Below are positions 46,228-55,928 of a stretch of 64,000 nt of DNA, piece after piece. The notes below the pieces were generated by a model that was not told the origin of the DNA, did no database searches, and saw nothing but the letters and a program-made list of their open reading frames with translations. Position 1 is the stretch's first letter, and each line of letters begins with the position of its first letter. Both the position numbers and the translations under genes were made by a program. Source of the stretch: Anoxybacteroides voinovskiense (GTDB lineage: Bacteria > Bacillota > Bacilli > Bacillales > Anoxybacillaceae); the NCBI RefSeq assembly GCF_014196205.1, contig NZ_JACIDE010000008.1, positions 62,001-126,000 on the forward strand, in the 5' to 3' direction.

Positions 46228-46263
46228 GAAAACGCCCCCTGCACGCAAGCGGCGACGTTTTCT
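46228..46263 (-). terminator. Hairpin between the aminotransferase gene and wzz
   Basis: Minus strand: GAAAACGTCGCC...GGGGGCGTTTTC, imperfect stem with internal T-run, in a 208-bp gap inside the operon. Possible attenuator or partial terminator; the rest of the gap shows no gene. Confidence 0.45.
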
Positions 46264-46392
46264 CATCGTATCACTTTTTAGGCGTGTTTATTAATGAATA
46301 AAAACTAGTGGACGCTACCTTAGCTTTTTTACCGACTGGCCGAAAAGCTTGTATGTAGCGGCTATGTTTTTTATAAAATAATACGCCCGTAA

Positions 46393-47505
46393 TCACTTTT
46401 TATAAAACTCGGCAATTTTCTCGACAACGTATTGTTGTTGCTCTACTTTCAATTCTGGGAACATCGGCAATGATACCGCTTCTTTTGCTGCTTTTTCCGC
46501 TTCTGGAAGATCTCCTTCTTTATAGCCGAGCTCTTGGAATACTGGTTGTAAATGTAGCGGAAGCGGGTAATATACCATTGTCGCTACCCCGTTTTCTTTT
46601 AAGAACGCTTGCAGCTCGTCGCGTTTCGGTACACGAATCGTATATTGATGGAAAACGTGGTAATGACCTTCTACTTCCACTGGCGTTACGACAACGTCAC
46701 CAAGCATTTCATTTAATAGGTGTGTATACGTTGACGCGCGTTCACGACGCAATTCCGACCACTCATTCAGGTGCGGGAATTTCACGTTTAAAATCGCTGC
46801 CTGCATTTCGTCTAAGCGGCTATTGTATCCTAAGACGTGATGATAATACTTTGGTTTACTTCCATGCACACGAATGACGCGGCATTTTTCCGCAATTTCA
46901 TCATCGTTCGTCACAATCATGCCGCCGTCCCCGTAAGCACCTAAGTTTTTCGTCGGGAAGAAGCTGTACGTTGCCGCCGTACCAAGCTCACCAACGTTTT
47001 TCCCTTTATATTTTGCGCCGATCGCTTGCGCAGCATCTTCAATGATAAAAAGCCCGTGCTTCTTCGCGATTTCTACAATTGGATCCATATCGGCCATTTG
47101 TCCGTATAAGTGAACCGGAAGAATCGCTTTCGTTTTTTCCGTAATCGCTTCTTCAATTTTTGCCGGATCGATGTTAAACGTGACTGGGTCAATGTCGACA
47201 AATACTGGTTTCGCTCCTGCGCGGACAATCGCACCGCCTGTTGCGAAAAATGTAAATGGCGTTGTAATTACTTCATCCCCAGGCCCTACCCCAGCGGCTT
47301 GTAATGCTATATGTATCGCATCGCTTCCATTCCCGCAGCCAATGCCGTGCTTGACGTTACTATAGGCCGCGACGTCGGTTTCTAACTTTTTGACATGATC
47401 GCCTAAAATAAAACGCGACGAGCTCATCACTTCGTCTAATACCGTTAACATTTCTGCGCGTAAACGTTGATATTGCTCGCTTAAGTCTAACATTGGTACT
47501 TTCAT
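46393..47505 (-). CDS. DegT/DnrJ/EryC1 aminotransferase (WbpE-like)
   Basis: 370 aa. PLP lysine K186 in YSFFPTKNLGAYGDGG; NGSDAIHIALQAAGVGPGDEV and IEDAAQAIGAKYKGK are the cofactor-site motifs. WbpE transfers an amino group to the 3-keto intermediate of UDP-GlcNAcA. Lysine position and length are very close to WbpE. First gene of the polysaccharide operon; a GGAGG lies before the ATG. Confidence 0.9.
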   Translation of the reverse strand: MKVPMLDLSEQYQRLRAEMLTVLDEVMSSSRFILGDHVKKLETDVAAYSNVKHGIGCGNGSDAIHIALQAAGVGPGDEVITTPFTFFATGGAIVRAGAKPVFVDIDPVTFNIDPAKIEEAITEKTKAILPVHLYGQMADMDPIVEIAKKHGLFIIEDAAQAIGAKYKGKNVGELGTAATYSFFPTKNLGAYGDGGMIVTNDDEIAEKCRVIRVHGSKPKYYHHVLGYNSRLDEMQAAILNVKFPHLNEWSELRRERASTYTHLLNEMLGDVVVTPVEVEGHYHVFHQYTIRVPKRDELQAFLKENGVATMVYYPLPLHLQPVFQELGYKEGDLPEAEKAAKEAVSLPMFPELKVEQQQYVVEKIAEFYKK

Positions 47506-47533
47506 GAAAATTCCTCCAATAAGTTGGTATCAA

Positions 47534-47542
47534 TTTATAACA
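47534..47542 (-). promoter_or_regulatory. Possible extended -10 before the polysaccharide operon
   Basis: Minus strand TGTTATAAA about 30 bp before the aminotransferase ATG; no good -35. A tentative promoter. Confidence 0.35.
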
Positions 47543-47608
47543 CGTTTAGTTTATCACATTTTTTTCTTCATATAGTGCTCTTTTTTGACAAAATTCGTAT
47601 ATTGTTAT

Positions 47609-47646
47609 CGAAAAAACCGTTTGTACCTACGAAAGACACAAACGGT
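47609..47646 (-). terminator. Terminator of tagO
   Basis: Minus strand ACCGTTTGT, 13-base loop, ACAAACGGT followed by TTTTTT. It begins 12 bp after the tagO stop and isolates tagO from the operon downstream. Confidence 0.9.
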
Positions 47647-47657
47647 CAACCTGTTGT

Positions 47658-48740
47658 TTATCGGTGATCGCCATATACTTTTCTTCCGCCGCGAACAAGT
47701 TTGCGAACAATTGTCATAAACGGCTTGTACTGTTCATTGACAAGCCCGATTACTTCTGCCAATACTTCTCCTAAAATGAGCAACCCGAAAAGAATTAACA
47801 CCGATTGCCATAGCGTCGACGAAGAAAATAAAATCGCACTAACGCCAAACATAATGCCAAAGCAGTAAATAAGTAGAACCGTGTTTCGGTGCGAAAACCC
47901 AAGTGCCAATAATCGGTGGTGCAAATGTGATTTATCCGGCGCCGAAATCGGCTTTTTATTGACGATGCGGCGGATAATCGCAAACGTCGTATCAAAAATT
48001 GGTACCCCTAAAATAATAACGGGTACGACAAAACTAAACAACGTCACACTTTTATACAGACCAAGAAGCGACAATACAGAAATGGCGTACCCTAAAAATA
48101 ACGCGCCTGTATCGCCCATAAAAATTTTCGCTGGATGGAAGTTGTAGAATAAAAAGCCAATAATGCTGCCTAATATAATAAGGGATAAAGTAAAAATCAA
48201 CATCTTGCCCGCCATTCCGGCTAGCGTGGCAATCGTCGCAATCCCAATAGCAGAAATACCTGCCGAAAGGCCATCAAGACCGTCAATTAAATTAATTGCG
48301 TTCGTAATGCCAACAATCCAAAAAACAGTCACTGGATAACTCCATAGCCCAATATCAAATTTACCTATAAATGGAATCGATAGCAATTCCACCTTTAATC
48401 CTGACGCGACAACGAGACAAGCCGCCAATAACTGTCCAAGAAACTTGACCCTTGGCGAAAGCTCGTACAAATCATCCAGCATTCCAATCAAAACGATTAA
48501 GATGGCGCCAACCGTAATGCCTGTCACTTTCTCGTGATACACCCCTCCGACAAAATAACCGACGGTGACACCAATAAAAATCGCCAATCCCCCGAGACGC
48601 GGCATAATACGCGTATGCACTTTTCGCTCATTCGGTTTGTCGATTGCACCGATTTTAATCGCAAACTTTATCACCAAAGGCGTCACAGCAATAACTGTCA
48701 GAAATGACACAAAAAACGCCAAAATTGCTTGCATGTTCAT
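47658..48740 (-). CDS. tagO: TagO, UDP-GlcNAc:undecaprenyl-phosphate GlcNAc-1-phosphate transferase
   Basis: 360 aa polytopic membrane protein (about 10-11 helices). Catalytic motifs of the MraY/WecA family are visible: GMLDDLYELSPRVKF, NAINLIDGLDGLSAG, FMGDTGALFLGY and the late DKSHLHHRLL. It puts GlcNAc-1-P on undecaprenyl phosphate, starting wall teichoic acid and other glycopolymers. Length equals B. subtilis TagO (358), which lies next to tagV and the teichuronic acid genes. It could be the starter for the operon downstream. Confidence 0.95.
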   Translation of the reverse strand: MNMQAILAFFVSFLTVIAVTPLVIKFAIKIGAIDKPNERKVHTRIMPRLGGLAIFIGVTVGYFVGGVYHEKVTGITVGAILIVLIGMLDDLYELSPRVKFLGQLLAACLVVASGLKVELLSIPFIGKFDIGLWSYPVTVFWIVGITNAINLIDGLDGLSAGISAIGIATIATLAGMAGKMLIFTLSLIILGSIIGFLFYNFHPAKIFMGDTGALFLGYAISVLSLLGLYKSVTLFSFVVPVIILGVPIFDTTFAIIRRIVNKKPISAPDKSHLHHRLLALGFSHRNTVLLIYCFGIMFGVSAILFSSSTLWQSVLILFGLLILGEVLAEVIGLVNEQYKPFMTIVRKLVRGGRKVYGDHR

Positions 48741-48911
48741 AAACAGATCACCTTTGACCTATAAATAGTTACACATCATTTTTATGTTACCACATAAGCG
48801 GCGTAAATCAATCTTTTTTTGCTTCAAAACATTCGGCAAGTTTGGATAATCCAATGGATATTTGTATTTTTTTCCTAATACAATTCCATGCAGTTGCACT
48901 TTGCCATAGTA

Positions 48912-48920
48912 TGTTATAAT
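48912..48920 (+). promoter_or_regulatory. Extended -10 promoter of secA2
   Basis: TGTTATAAT with perfect -10 (48915-48920) and TG extension; upstream TTGCAC is 15 bases away, a short spacing. The secA2 ATG follows at 48956 with AGGAGAGGG. Confidence 0.7.
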
Positions 48921-48955
48921 TCGTCTAGGAATGAATTTAAGTAGGAGAGGGAACT

Positions 48956-51340
48956 ATGCTAACAAAAGTGAAAGAGCTGTTTAACGAAAGTGCCCGCGAT
49001 ATCAAACGGTTGCGCAAACTTGTTGACAAAGTGAACGAGCAAGAAACATACGTCGCTTCGTTAAACGATGAACAGTTGAAAGCAAAAACGATGGAGTTTA
49101 AAGAACGTCTCCAGCAAGGACAAACATTAGATGATTTAAAAATTGAAGCGTTTGCTGTCGTGCGCGAAGCCGCAAAACGCGTGCTTGGACTTCGCCATTA
49201 TGACGTACAGCTAATCGGCGGCTTCGTTTTACATGAAGGAAATATTGCGGAAATGCAAACGGGAGAAGGAAAAACGTTAGTTGCGACGCTTCCGAGTTAT
49301 TTGCACGCCCTTGAAGGAAAAGGGGTGCATATTATTACCGCCAACGAATATTTAGCGCGGCGCGACCGAGAACAAATGGGGAAAGTGTTCGAATTTTTAG
49401 GGCTGTCTGTCGGCCTAAACATTTCGCAAATCTCTCCGCAAGCGAAAAAAGAAGCGTATCAAGCGGACATTACATACGGAACAGGGACGGAATTTGGCTT
49501 CGATTATTTGCGCGACAATATGATCTATGATATTCGCGAGAAAGTGCAGCGCAAGCTTCATTACGCCATCGTCGATGAAATTGACAGCATTTTAATCGAT
49601 GAAGCGCGCACGCCGCTCATTATCGCAAACAAATCGAGCATCGGCGCTGAATTGTTCCAAGTAACCGCACAAATCGTTCGGCAATTTAAGCAAGACGAAG
49701 ATTACGAATTGTATCCAGAAACAAAACAAATCTTTTTAACCGACGCTGGAGCAGCAAAAATTGAACAAGCGTTTGGCATTGATAACTTATACGATGCCGA
49801 GCATCAAGCGTTGTTGCATAACGTTATGCAATCGCTGCGCGCGTTTGTGATTATGAAACGCGATGTCGACTATATCGTCAAAGACGGAAAAGTGCTTCTC
49901 GTTGACCAATTCACTGGACGCATTATGGAAGGACGGACGTTCAGCGATGGGCTTCATCAAGCAATTGAAGCGAAAGAAGGTGTCGAGATTACAGAAGAAA
50001 ACGACGTGCAAGCAACGATTACCATCCAAAACTACTTCCGCATGTACGAAAAATTATGCGGCATGACAGGAAGCGCAACCCCGTCGAAAGACGAGTTTTG
50101 GGACACGTATCATTTGCATGTCGTCACCATTCCAACAAACAAGCCACGGCGCCGTGTGGACATGGACGATCTCGTCTATCGCACATATGAAGCGAAAGCG
50201 AAAAAAATTGTTGCTGAAGTAAAAAAAATGCACGATCTCGGTCGCCCTGTCTTAATCGGGACGACATCGATTGCGCAGTCGGAACGATTGTCAAAGTATT
50301 TAACGAAACATGGCATTCAACACCAAATTTTGAATGCGAAAACAGAAGAAGACGAAGCACGAATCATTGCCCTTGCTGGACAAAAAGGGCAAGTGATGCT
50401 CGCAACTAACATGGCAGGACGAGGAACAGATATTTTATTAGGAGAAGGCGTCGCAGAGCTTGGCGGCTTGCATATTATCGGCACTGAACGTCATGAAAGC
50501 AACCGGATCGACATGCAGCTGCGCGGTCGTGCGGGACGACAAGGAGACCCAGGCTCTTCGCAATTTATCATTTCGTTAGAAGATGAACTGTTCAAATCAT
50601 ATGATAAGGAAGAGCTAGAAAAATGGCTTAGCAAAGTGAAAACAAATGACGAGGGGCTCGTTATTTCTCCAGACCCTGTAAAATTTGTCCGCAAAGTGCA
50701 AGAAACAGTCGAACACGCACATTATTCGGCTCGCGCCCATTTATTAAAGCTCGACTCTGTCATCGATCGACAAAGCAAAATCATCTATCAAATGCGCGAC
50801 CGCATTTTAGCGTGTGAACCGACAGAGATGATGGCAGAAATACTGGAGTATATCAAAAACTATTTAACACAAACAATCGAAAAATATTGTTTGCCAGACG
50901 TTTTTTATGAGGAATGGAACACGAAAGGCTTGTATGAAGAATTGTCGTTCGTATTTTTACGCTTCCATAAAACGTGCGACGATTTAAAAGAACTAGAAAA
51001 AGAGCAGATCGAACAAATCGTTTTCGAAGAATATGAGAAACTAAAAGAAGACTTATTCACACTAAAAGACGACGAGTCGCTTGCCGCTCAGCTCAAACGA
51101 TTTATGATTCAAACAATCGATTCGCACTGGATTCGTCATCTCGATACGATTACGAACATAAAAGATGGCATCCATTTGCGTGGATACGGCCAAGAAGACC
51201 CGTACCGCCTATTTGAAATCGAGGCGTTTCATGAATTTGTCCATCTCCAGCAAGAAATTCAAGCCGATATTTCGATTCGCTTTATGAACTACGTCAAAAA
51301 CCAATTTGAGTTAGACGGCAATGAGGAGGGTACGGAATGA
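48956..51340 (+). CDS. secA2: Accessory Sec translocase ATPase SecA2
   Basis: 794 aa. DEAD motor with Walker [14 protein letters not shown] near residue 102, [17 protein letters not shown], motif VI-type [20 protein letters not shown], and preprotein cross-linking region between. The C-terminus ends after [15 protein letters not shown] without the Cys-rich zinc tail of canonical SecA, and the protein is shorter than SecA1 (about 835-840). This is the accessory SecA2 of Bacilli that exports S-layer and related proteins. slaP overlaps its stop by 4 bp. Confidence 0.93.
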   Translation: MLTKVKELFNESARDIKRLRKLVDKVNEQETYVASLNDEQLKAKTMEFKERLQQGQTLDDLKIEAFAVVREAAKRVLGLRHYDVQLIGGFVLHEGNIAEMQTGEGKTLVATLPSYLHALEGKGVHIITANEYLARRDREQMGKVFEFLGLSVGLNISQISPQAKKEAYQADITYGTGTEFGFDYLRDNMIYDIREKVQRKLHYAIVDEIDSILIDEARTPLIIANKSSIGAELFQVTAQIVRQFKQDEDYELYPETKQIFLTDAGAAKIEQAFGIDNLYDAEHQALLHNVMQSLRAFVIMKRDVDYIVKDGKVLLVDQFTGRIMEGRTFSDGLHQAIEAKEGVEITEENDVQATITIQNYFRMYEKLCGMTGSATPSKDEFWDTYHLHVVTIPTNKPRRRVDMDDLVYRTYEAKAKKIVAEVKKMHDLGRPVLIGTTSIAQSERLSKYLTKHGIQHQILNAKTEEDEARIIALAGQKGQVMLATNMAGRGTDILLGEGVAELGGLHIIGTERHESNRIDMQLRGRAGRQGDPGSSQFIISLEDELFKSYDKEELEKWLSKVKTNDEGLVISPDPVKFVRKVQETVEHAHYSARAHLLKLDSVIDRQSKIIYQMRDRILACEPTEMMAEILEYIKNYLTQTIEKYCLPDVFYEEWNTKGLYEELSFVFLRFHKTCDDLKELEKEQIEQIVFEEYEKLKEDLFTLKDDESLAAQLKRFMIQTIDSHWIRHLDTITNIKDGIHLRGYGQEDPYRLFEIEAFHEFVHLQQEIQADISIRFMNYVKNQFELDGNEEGTE

Positions 51341-52218
51341 TTTTTAAACGAAAAACAAAAACAGCAGCACCGAATGCAGAAGCACTTTCTCATTCGACTT
51401 CTAAGGAAGAACAAACGATAGAGGAAGTAAAGACAACGCTATCGTTCCATCCGGACTGGGACGTATCGCCACAGGAGCGATACGTCTACCAGTTTCATCA
51501 CCAGCAGCTTCCGCCGCTAAAACCGAATCAACTTTCCATTTCGGGAATGAAGCTGATTGAATACAACGACGGGTTTGTTGTCGTCGCCTTTTTACGAAGC
51601 ACACTGCCGAAACCAGTCCGGTTTGAGCAAATCAACTTGCTGCTTTTAGATGAGAACGGACAAGCCATCGCCAAGCGGGCATTTGCGATGGACAGCTTTG
51701 GGGAGCTTCCGCCGATGACCGCAAGACCGTGGCGCTTCCTCTTCTCGGCGGAAGATAAACTCGTAGACAAAATTCCACAGGAAGGGTGGAAGATTGCGTT
51801 TGAACTAAAACAAGCTCCGAAGCGCGAAGACCATCGCCTCGATTTAGAAGCAAGCTGGGAACAAGCGTTATCGACGCAGCAACGCGAACATTTACAAAAA
51901 TTAATCGAAACATTGCCGCCGCTTTCTGTCGGAGAAATTAACTTTATGGGGCTTGAAGCAAAACTCAATGAAAAGCGCGATTTAGTCGTCACGTTGCTCA
52001 TTCGCAACGGAAGCGACAAACATATTCAGCTCGAGCAAATCCCGCTCGTCGTGGAAGATGCGTCTGGCGATGTCATTTGCAAAGGGGTATTTCAGCTAGA
52101 GCAATTCGAAGTAAAAGCGAATACAAGTAAACCGTGGACGTTTATTTTCCCAGCTACTCTATTGCTAAAAGAAGATGTGAATTTAACGAAATGGAAAGTA
52201 TACCCGCCAAAAGCATAA
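51337..52218 (+). CDS. slaP: SlaP-like accessory Sec S-layer assembly protein
   Basis: 293 aa, cytoplasmic (no signal peptide). Two copies of a SLAP-type domain: about 38-150 ([29 protein letters not shown] in part, ending TARPWRFLF) and 178-290 ([29 protein letters not shown] in part, ending SKPWTFIFP). In B. anthracis SlaP works with SecA2 to secrete S-layer proteins Sap and EA1. Direct coupling to secA2 supports this. No S-layer gene is in the window. Confidence 0.85.
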   Translation: MIFKRKTKTAAPNAEALSHSTSKEEQTIEEVKTTLSFHPDWDVSPQERYVYQFHHQQLPPLKPNQLSISGMKLIEYNDGFVVVAFLRSTLPKPVRFEQINLLLLDENGQAIAKRAFAMDSFGELPPMTARPWRFLFSAEDKLVDKIPQEGWKIAFELKQAPKREDHRLDLEASWEQALSTQQREHLQKLIETLPPLSVGEINFMGLEAKLNEKRDLVVTLLIRNGSDKHIQLEQIPLVVEDASGDVICKGVFQLEQFEVKANTSKPWTFIFPATLLLKEDVNLTKWKVYPPKA

Positions 52219-52301
52219 GAAAAGCGCGTAAACTTCGCTAAATAGGTTTAACCGTCCCAGCGCTAGACGGAGCGAATTCCACCGATGTGAGCTTTAAAGA
52301 C
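52217..52301. repeat. Short copy of the dispersed repeat of 7971-8150
   Basis: Starts AAGAAAAGCGCG and ends CACCGATGTGAGCTTTAAAG then AC, as in the longer copy but with about 95 bp fewer inside. It lies directly behind the slaP stop. Confidence 0.5.
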
Positions 52302-52357
52302 AAAAAAGATGCTGTTTCGAGCAGGGAAAACTCCTTGCTTCAAACAGCATCTTTTTA
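52302..52357. terminator. Bidirectional terminator between slaP and the NlpC/P60 gene
   Basis: AAAAAGATGCTGTTT pairs with AAACAGCATCTTTTT around a loop that contains a second small helix; T-runs on both strands. Confidence 0.9.
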
Positions 52358-52361
52358 TGTA

Positions 52362-52844
52362 TTAATGCCAGCCAAGGCGGTTATAGCTTTGTAACGCAGC
52401 CACTTCTTCGTCGCTGTCGAAGTAACGGCGCGCTCCTAAATATGTTTTTCGCCAATACGACTCATCTAAATCAGAGATAATGACCCCTTTATCGCTTGCA
52501 TGGATAAATTTATCGTCCCCGATGTAAATGCCCGTATGAGAAGCCGTTTTTTTATACGTCGTAAAAAAGACTAAGTCGCCAACAGCCAACTCTTCTTTCG
52601 ACACTTTCTTTCCGCGCCGGTACTGCTCTTCTGCTGTTCTCGGAAGGGAAACACCAAACTCTTGGTATACATACGTGACAAATCCAGAACAATCAAAACC
52701 TTTCGGCGTCTTTCCGCCCCATTTATACGGAACGCCGACGTATTGCTTGCTAAATGCAACGATGTCTAATTCTTCCGCAAACGCATAATGCCCGCTCAAA
52801 AACACAAAAAGTGAAACGATTACCATCGCCAGCCGTTGTTTCAT
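52362..52844 (-). CDS. Secreted NlpC/P60 cell-wall endopeptidase
   Basis: 160 aa. Signal peptide MKQRLAMVIVSLFVFLSGH-YAFA, then a bare NlpC/P60 domain: catalytic Cys in KGFDCSGFVTYVYQEFG, His in SHTGIYIGDD and the third residue His in FIHASDKG. It cleaves D-Glu-mDAP type links of stem peptides. No wall-binding module, so it is small compared with LytE/LytF. AGGGGGAGAC precedes the ATG. Confidence 0.93.
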   Translation of the reverse strand: MKQRLAMVIVSLFVFLSGHYAFAEELDIVAFSKQYVGVPYKWGGKTPKGFDCSGFVTYVYQEFGVSLPRTAEEQYRRGKKVSKEELAVGDLVFFTTYKKTASHTGIYIGDDKFIHASDKGVIISDLDESYWRKTYLGARRYFDSDEEVAALQSYNRLGWH

Positions 52845-53042
52845 TTGTCTCCCCCTATCAAAGCAACTCGCTCTTTCCCTTTGAAATCGGTTGCAAATCC
52901 AGTTGTTTCATTCCACCTCACCAAAATTCTACCTTATTTCTTTCCGTTATTGTGTTTCATTCCTATTAAAAATTCATGGTTATATTACATTTTCGTTACA
53001 ACATTTACTATTAAATTGCAAAGTTCTACAAATTTTTTAATA

Positions 53043-53073
53043 GAAAAAGCCGGCTCCCGTACGAGAACCGGCT
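53043..53073 (-). terminator. Terminator of the S41 peptidase gene
   Basis: Minus strand AGCCGGTTCTC, GTAC loop, GGGAGCCGGCT followed by TTTTT; 8 bp after the stop. Confidence 0.92.
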
Positions 53074-53080
53074 GTAACGC

Positions 53081-54484
53081 TTATTTTGCCACACTAAATT
53101 CGACATACGCTCCTTTTTTCATCAAAACGCCATCTTTGCTTTTCACCGTCGGCGGAACGACTAACAAATAGGATGTCCCCTTTTTCAACAAGCTTTTCGG
53201 CTTCATGACAAGCTGCGTTCCTTTGCTCACTTGCACCGTTACCGGCACTTCTTGCCCGCCTAGTTCATATAGCTTAATACCGAGTTTGCTTGTATCGCTA
53301 ATTGCTAGTTTACGAGAAAATTTCATCGTGAATTGTTTATTCGTCGGTACGTTTCGTAACTTCCCTAGCGATTGATACGCACGATACTGTTTTAAAAGCA
53401 AATCACGATGCGCCGCATACAATTCTTTATTCACTGCCGTCCACACATCCGGCTTCACTCCAACTTCGTGAATCGTCGTTCCGTTCGGAGAGAAGAAGCG
53501 AGCCACTGTCAGTTTCAAAACACTTCCATCGGTCAATTGAAAAATTTGCTGCATCGAGCCTTTTCCGAACGTTCGTTGTCCGTATAATACTGCTGCCTTC
53601 TGATCTTTCACAGCCGCTGCGACCATTTCAGAAGCGCTAGCACTTGAAGCGTTGACAAGCATGTCAATTGGACCGTTCATTTTGACGGATTGTGCAATGG
53701 CGTCATATACTTCTGGGACGTTCGAACGGTCGCGCAGCTGAAACGCTTTTGTCACGTTTGGGAAAAAGCCAAGAATTTGCTGAGCGGCATCTACGTACCC
53801 TCCTGGATTGTTGCGCACATCAAAAATCCATCCTTTCACCCCAGAAAGAGAGCGAATTGCTTGAGCAATCTCGTCCACTGAACCACTATCAAAACTGTAC
53901 AAGCGAATGTAGCCAATATTACCTGCTAATCTAGAAAACTCAACATTCGGCCAGTTAATTTTCTCGCGCGTGACATCAAGCGTTAACGTTTCGTTTGTGG
54001 TTGGACGAAGCACCTTTAGATGAGCCGTTGTTCCCTCTTGCCCAGTGATGAGCGCCACCACCTGTTCGCTCGTTTTTCCTGCTAACGATTGACCATCTAC
54101 TTCTGTAATCACATCGCCTGCGCGCAAGCCGGAACGCTCTGCCGGACCCCCTTTTAGCACAGATGTCACTTTGATTCCTGCGGTATCCATATCAAACGTA
54201 ATACCAATCCCAACGAAATCCATGTTAATGGAGTCAAGGAATTGTTGATATTCCTGTGCCGTCATATACGTCGAATATTTGTCTAAATGTTGGACGATTT
54301 CTTGCGGTGTGGAGCCGTTCAATACGTTTTCGTTGACAACGTCCACATAATAATCGCGAATGTACTGGCGAATTTCATCAAGTGTACTTGTCGATGTCGT
54401 TTCCGCTGAAACACTGAACGCAGACGTCGTCAATGAAAATAAAAAAACAAACGGAATAAAAAATTTTCTCATCATTTCCCGCAT
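53081..54484 (-). CDS. Exported S41 family C-terminal processing peptidase with PDZ domain
   Basis: 467 aa. Signal peptide (FFIPFVFLFSLTTSAFSVSA), cap region to about 80, PDZ about 90-170 (VLKGGPAERSGLRAGDVITEVDG in part), protease core with RLYSFDSGS, FDVRNNPGGYVDAA, catalytic Ser in NASSASASEMVAAAV and Lys in QRTFGKGSMQQIF. The last 110 residues (about 355-467) are a beta-rich domain like SbsA/Big_5 Ig-like modules, with FTMKFSRKLAIS, unusual for CtpB relatives. ATG 54484 has AAGGGG upstream. Substrate unknown; envelope context. Confidence 0.9.
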   Translation of the reverse strand: MREMMRKFFIPFVFLFSLTTSAFSVSAETTSTSTLDEIRQYIRDYYVDVVNENVLNGSTPQEIVQHLDKYSTYMTAQEYQQFLDSINMDFVGIGITFDMDTAGIKVTSVLKGGPAERSGLRAGDVITEVDGQSLAGKTSEQVVALITGQEGTTAHLKVLRPTTNETLTLDVTREKINWPNVEFSRLAGNIGYIRLYSFDSGSVDEIAQAIRSLSGVKGWIFDVRNNPGGYVDAAQQILGFFPNVTKAFQLRDRSNVPEVYDAIAQSVKMNGPIDMLVNASSASASEMVAAAVKDQKAAVLYGQRTFGKGSMQQIFQLTDGSVLKLTVARFFSPNGTTIHEVGVKPDVWTAVNKELYAAHRDLLLKQYRAYQSLGKLRNVPTNKQFTMKFSRKLAISDTSKLGIKLYELGGQEVPVTVQVSKGTQLVMKPKSLLKKGTSYLLVVPPTVKSKDGVLMKKGAYVEFSVAK

Positions 54485-54512
54485 CACTATTCCCCTTCTT
54501 TCGCAAGGTCGT

Positions 54513-55247
54513 TTACTGTACTTCTAAAATAACTGGTGCTTGAAACTCTTCTAAATAACGACTTAGGGCAGCTTTTGCCTTTGCATCTTTTACATGCGGC
54601 AACCATTGTTCACAAAGCAAAAGCAACCGCTCCGCTTTTGCGATATCCTCTTGTTCATAAGCTGTGAGGATGCCATCAAACGCCAACATAATGTTCATCG
54701 GATAAAACGCTCGCTGTTTTGCCGCTTCCGCTGGTCGAACGAACGTATTTGTCATCTTTTGGCGTACAGAAGACCCGCTCACCTTTTGAATGAGCGCCTT
54801 CGTCTTTTTCAATTGTTGGTCAAAAGAAGCATACGCATCATACACCGTTTCTACTTTTCCTAATGCTAGTGACTGCTCGATGTGCGATTTGTCCGACAAA
54901 AGCCGCTCTCCGCTTTCCATCGCACGAATATAGTACGACGCTTGAACAATCGTGCGATTTACTGCTTTTAGCCGCTCACGATAGCGCTGTTTCATTTCAC
55001 CTTCCTTTAATTGCTCGACTTGCCGTTTTGTTTCGTAATAGCTCTTCTTTGCCTTGTTATACAAGGCATACGGTTTGGACAATTGGCGGGAGTGGATCGT
55101 TTGTTCTAACTGTTCGGCATAGCGTTCTAGTTTCCCGATATCTGAAGATAACGATGCTGCTTCGACAGCACGCACGGGAAACGCTGCCGCTAGGAGAACA
55201 AGCAAAAACAAAGCAGCGAACATTCGCCGGATGTTCGAGTGGTTCAT
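54513..55247 (-). CDS. Exported helical protein, SbsC N-domain-like
   Basis: 244 aa. Signal peptide (RRMFAALFLLVLLAAAFPVRA), mature protein nearly all helical and basic (KLERYAEQLEQTIHSRQLSKPYALYNKAKKSY in part; GEMKQRYRERLKAVNRTIVQAS). The pattern resembles the triple-helix-bundle N-terminal domain of the G. stearothermophilus S-layer protein SbsC that binds secondary cell wall polymer; this is from memory and weak. It lies 29 bp upstream of the S41 peptidase gene and is probably co-transcribed with it. Confidence 0.6.
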   Translation of the reverse strand: MNHSNIRRMFAALFLLVLLAAAFPVRAVEAASLSSDIGKLERYAEQLEQTIHSRQLSKPYALYNKAKKSYYETKRQVEQLKEGEMKQRYRERLKAVNRTIVQASYYIRAMESGERLLSDKSHIEQSLALGKVETVYDAYASFDQQLKKTKALIQKVSGSSVRQKMTNTFVRPAEAAKQRAFYPMNIMLAFDGILTAYEQEDIAKAERLLLLCEQWLPHVKDAKAKAALSRYLEEFQAPVILEVQ

Positions 55248-55353
55248 GACATTCACCTACTATTCTTGTAAATATATACTTCATTTTAATAGAATATCTG
55301 CCAAATGAAAACAACAATTGTTTTTTATTTTTTGAAATAAGCGGCAACAATAG

Positions 55354-55381
55354 AAAAACAAGGGGAATACCCCTTGTTTTT
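55354..55381. terminator. Terminator after the 131-aa gene
   Basis: AAACAAGGGG, four-base loop, CCCCTTGTTTTT: perfect stem with T-run on both strands, overlapping the stop of the gene. Confidence 0.88.
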
Positions 55382-55775
55382 ACGTAAAATCTGGCCAGTT
55401 TATTTGCTGTTCATCGCCTTCAATTTTCGCTAACGTCCGATAACGGAACGGAAGCAGTTCCTTGTCAGTCTTATGTAAAAATGGTTTGGCGAGTTCAAAC
55501 GGAATTAAATCAAATTGTTCTTTGTTTTCCGCAATCAAGTATAACCCAACAACTTGCCCTTTGTTCGACAAATCTAACGTGAGGAACGCCGGATAATACG
55601 TTCCGTCGTTTGCTTCGAGCACCGCTTTCGCCGTTACTAAGCCATCCCCTTCTATTTCCACGTCATCATTTTCGATTTTTTCCAATATCTTAACAACCCA
55701 GCCTTGCTTTTTATAACCTCCGATTAATTTAGGAGGGTTTTCTTGTAGTTGCTTCCATACTTCTTGATTTGTCAT
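55380..55775 (-). CDS. Hypothetical protein, 131 aa
   Basis: Cytoplasmic, acidic, mixed alpha/beta. It starts MTNQEVWKQLQENPPKLIGGYKKQG and has YYPAFLTLDLSNKGQVVGLYLI in the middle (in part). GGAGGGGG precedes the ATG and a terminator follows, so it is a real, separate unit between wall-protein genes. I do not recognise the family, and nothing suggests a particular function. Confidence 0.75.
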   Translation of the reverse strand: MTNQEVWKQLQENPPKLIGGYKKQGWVVKILEKIENDDVEIEGDGLVTAKAVLEANDGTYYPAFLTLDLSNKGQVVGLYLIAENKEQFDLIPFELAKPFLHKTDKELLPFRYRTLAKIEGDEQQINWPDFT

Positions 55776-55905
55776 AAGCGTGTAACCCCCTCCGCTTTCC
55801 TACAATTTTTCAAGCGATTCTGTTTTATCATATACATACTTTCGCGAGAAATGCAAACGTTTTTCGTTGGAAATTGAAGTCATCCCACCTGTTCAAGAAA
55901 GAAAA

Positions 55906-55928
55906 AAGGGGCGTAAAAATAAGCCCCT
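55906..55928 (-). terminator. Terminator of the phosphodiester glycosidase gene
   Basis: Minus strand AGGGGC, 10-base loop, GCCCCT followed by TTTTTT; it starts at the stop codon. Confidence 0.85.
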
